The notes under the pieces: model-generated | What the model was told of the DNA's origin: nothing | Databases searched by the model: none | What the model saw: only the letters and a program-made list of their open reading frames with translations | In this document: one piece after another, positions 5,865-6,045 of the stretch | Position numbering within the stretch: the first letter of the stretch is position 1 | How the letters are laid out: each line of letters opens with the position of its first letter | Assembly: GCA_030428405.1 (NCBI GenBank) | Contig: JAUIEH010000189.1 | Coordinates: 1 to 6,045 of the forward strand | Reading direction: 5' to 3' | DNA: 6,045 bases | Source of the DNA: Alphaproteobacteria bacterium | GTDB taxonomy: Bacteria > Pseudomonadota > Alphaproteobacteria > Caulobacterales > Maricaulaceae | Position numbers and translations under genes: made by a program

Positions 5865-6045
5865 ATGAGCGGCGACGGCGAGCAGATCACCAGCCCGAAA
5901 TATGGCGACTACCAGCTCGAGATCTATTTCAACGGATTGCAGGGCGTCGTTCCCGAATATCCGATGGACTTCAAAGGGCTCATGGCGCGCGCGGAAACCG
6001 CGATGTCGCCGGGCCTCTTGAGCTATGTCCAGGGCGGTTGCGGCG
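5865..6045 (+). CDS. FMN-dependent alpha-hydroxy-acid oxidase, lactate 2-monooxygenase-like, N-terminal part
   Basis: The first 60 codons of a gene that leaves the right edge; family members are about 390 residues, so most of the protein, including the FMN-binding core and the catalytic His/Arg, lies outside the window. What is visible matches the N-terminus of lactate 2-monooxygenase as I remember it from Mycobacterium: YGDYQLEIYFNGLQGVVPEYPM, then an acidic and Ala-rich helix, then SPGLLSYVQGGCG. Tyr54 in LLSYVQGG aligns with Tyr44 of mycobacterial lactate monooxygenase, which binds the substrate carboxylate. The family oxidises L-2-hydroxy acids with flavin; the monooxygenase type releases the decarboxylated acid, CO2 and water. 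Whether this protein is a monooxygenase, oxidase or dehydrogenase cannot be decided from this fragment. The start is supported by AGGGA at 7 nt. It may share a transcript with the dehalogenase 86 bp upstream. Confidence 0.85.
   Translation, partial: MSGDGEQITSPKYGDYQLEIYFNGLQGVVPEYPMDFKGLMARAETAMSPGLLSYVQGGCG

Overview
The window is GC-rich, gene-dense bacterial DNA. The protein sequences suggest an alphaproteobacterium of the Caulobacter/Hyphomonas/Parvularcula kind; this is an inference from the style of the proteins (a Caulobacter-type family-1 haloalkane dehalogenase, an alphaproteobacterial-style E3 subunit, a TRRAAL-type Tat signal), not from a marker gene. No RNA gene, CRISPR array, insertion sequence or attachment site was seen.

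Layout. Positions 1-4578 hold three genes on the minus strand, in transcription order: dihydrolipoyl dehydrogenase (lpdA, 4578-3160), a large secreted M1-family zinc metallopeptidase (3038-411), and a DUF6702 family protein (starting at 414, running off the left edge). The peptidase stop and the DUF6702 start overlap as ATGA, so these two are almost certainly translated from one message. lpdA and the peptidase are separated by 121 bp with no convincing terminator or promoter, so co-transcription is possible but unproven. Positions 4861-6045 are on the plus strand: a DhlA/DhmA-type haloalkane dehalogenase (4861-5778) and, 86 bp later, the first 60 codons of an FMN-dependent alpha-hydroxy-acid oxidase resembling lactate 2-monooxygenase (5865 to the right edge). 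The 282-bp divergent gap 4579-4860 holds a candidate promoter for lpdA and Shine-Dalgarno sites for both flanking genes, but no gene I would call.

How they may work together. lpdA is core metabolism (E3 of the 2-oxoacid dehydrogenase complexes), here without its E1/E2 partners next to it. The peptidase and DUF6702 protein look like an exported pair: the peptidase carries a Sec-type signal peptide and every M1 catalytic residue, while its partner carries a Tat-like signal. The dehalogenase and the hydroxy-acid oxidase may form a small catabolic or detoxification unit, but their substrates cannot be read from sequence. The families are known; the most useful points for follow-up are the M1/DUF6702 coupling with its apparently mixed export routes, the acidic peptidase tail, and a dehalogenase that keeps the full DhlA catalytic set but lacks DhlA's cap-domain insertion.
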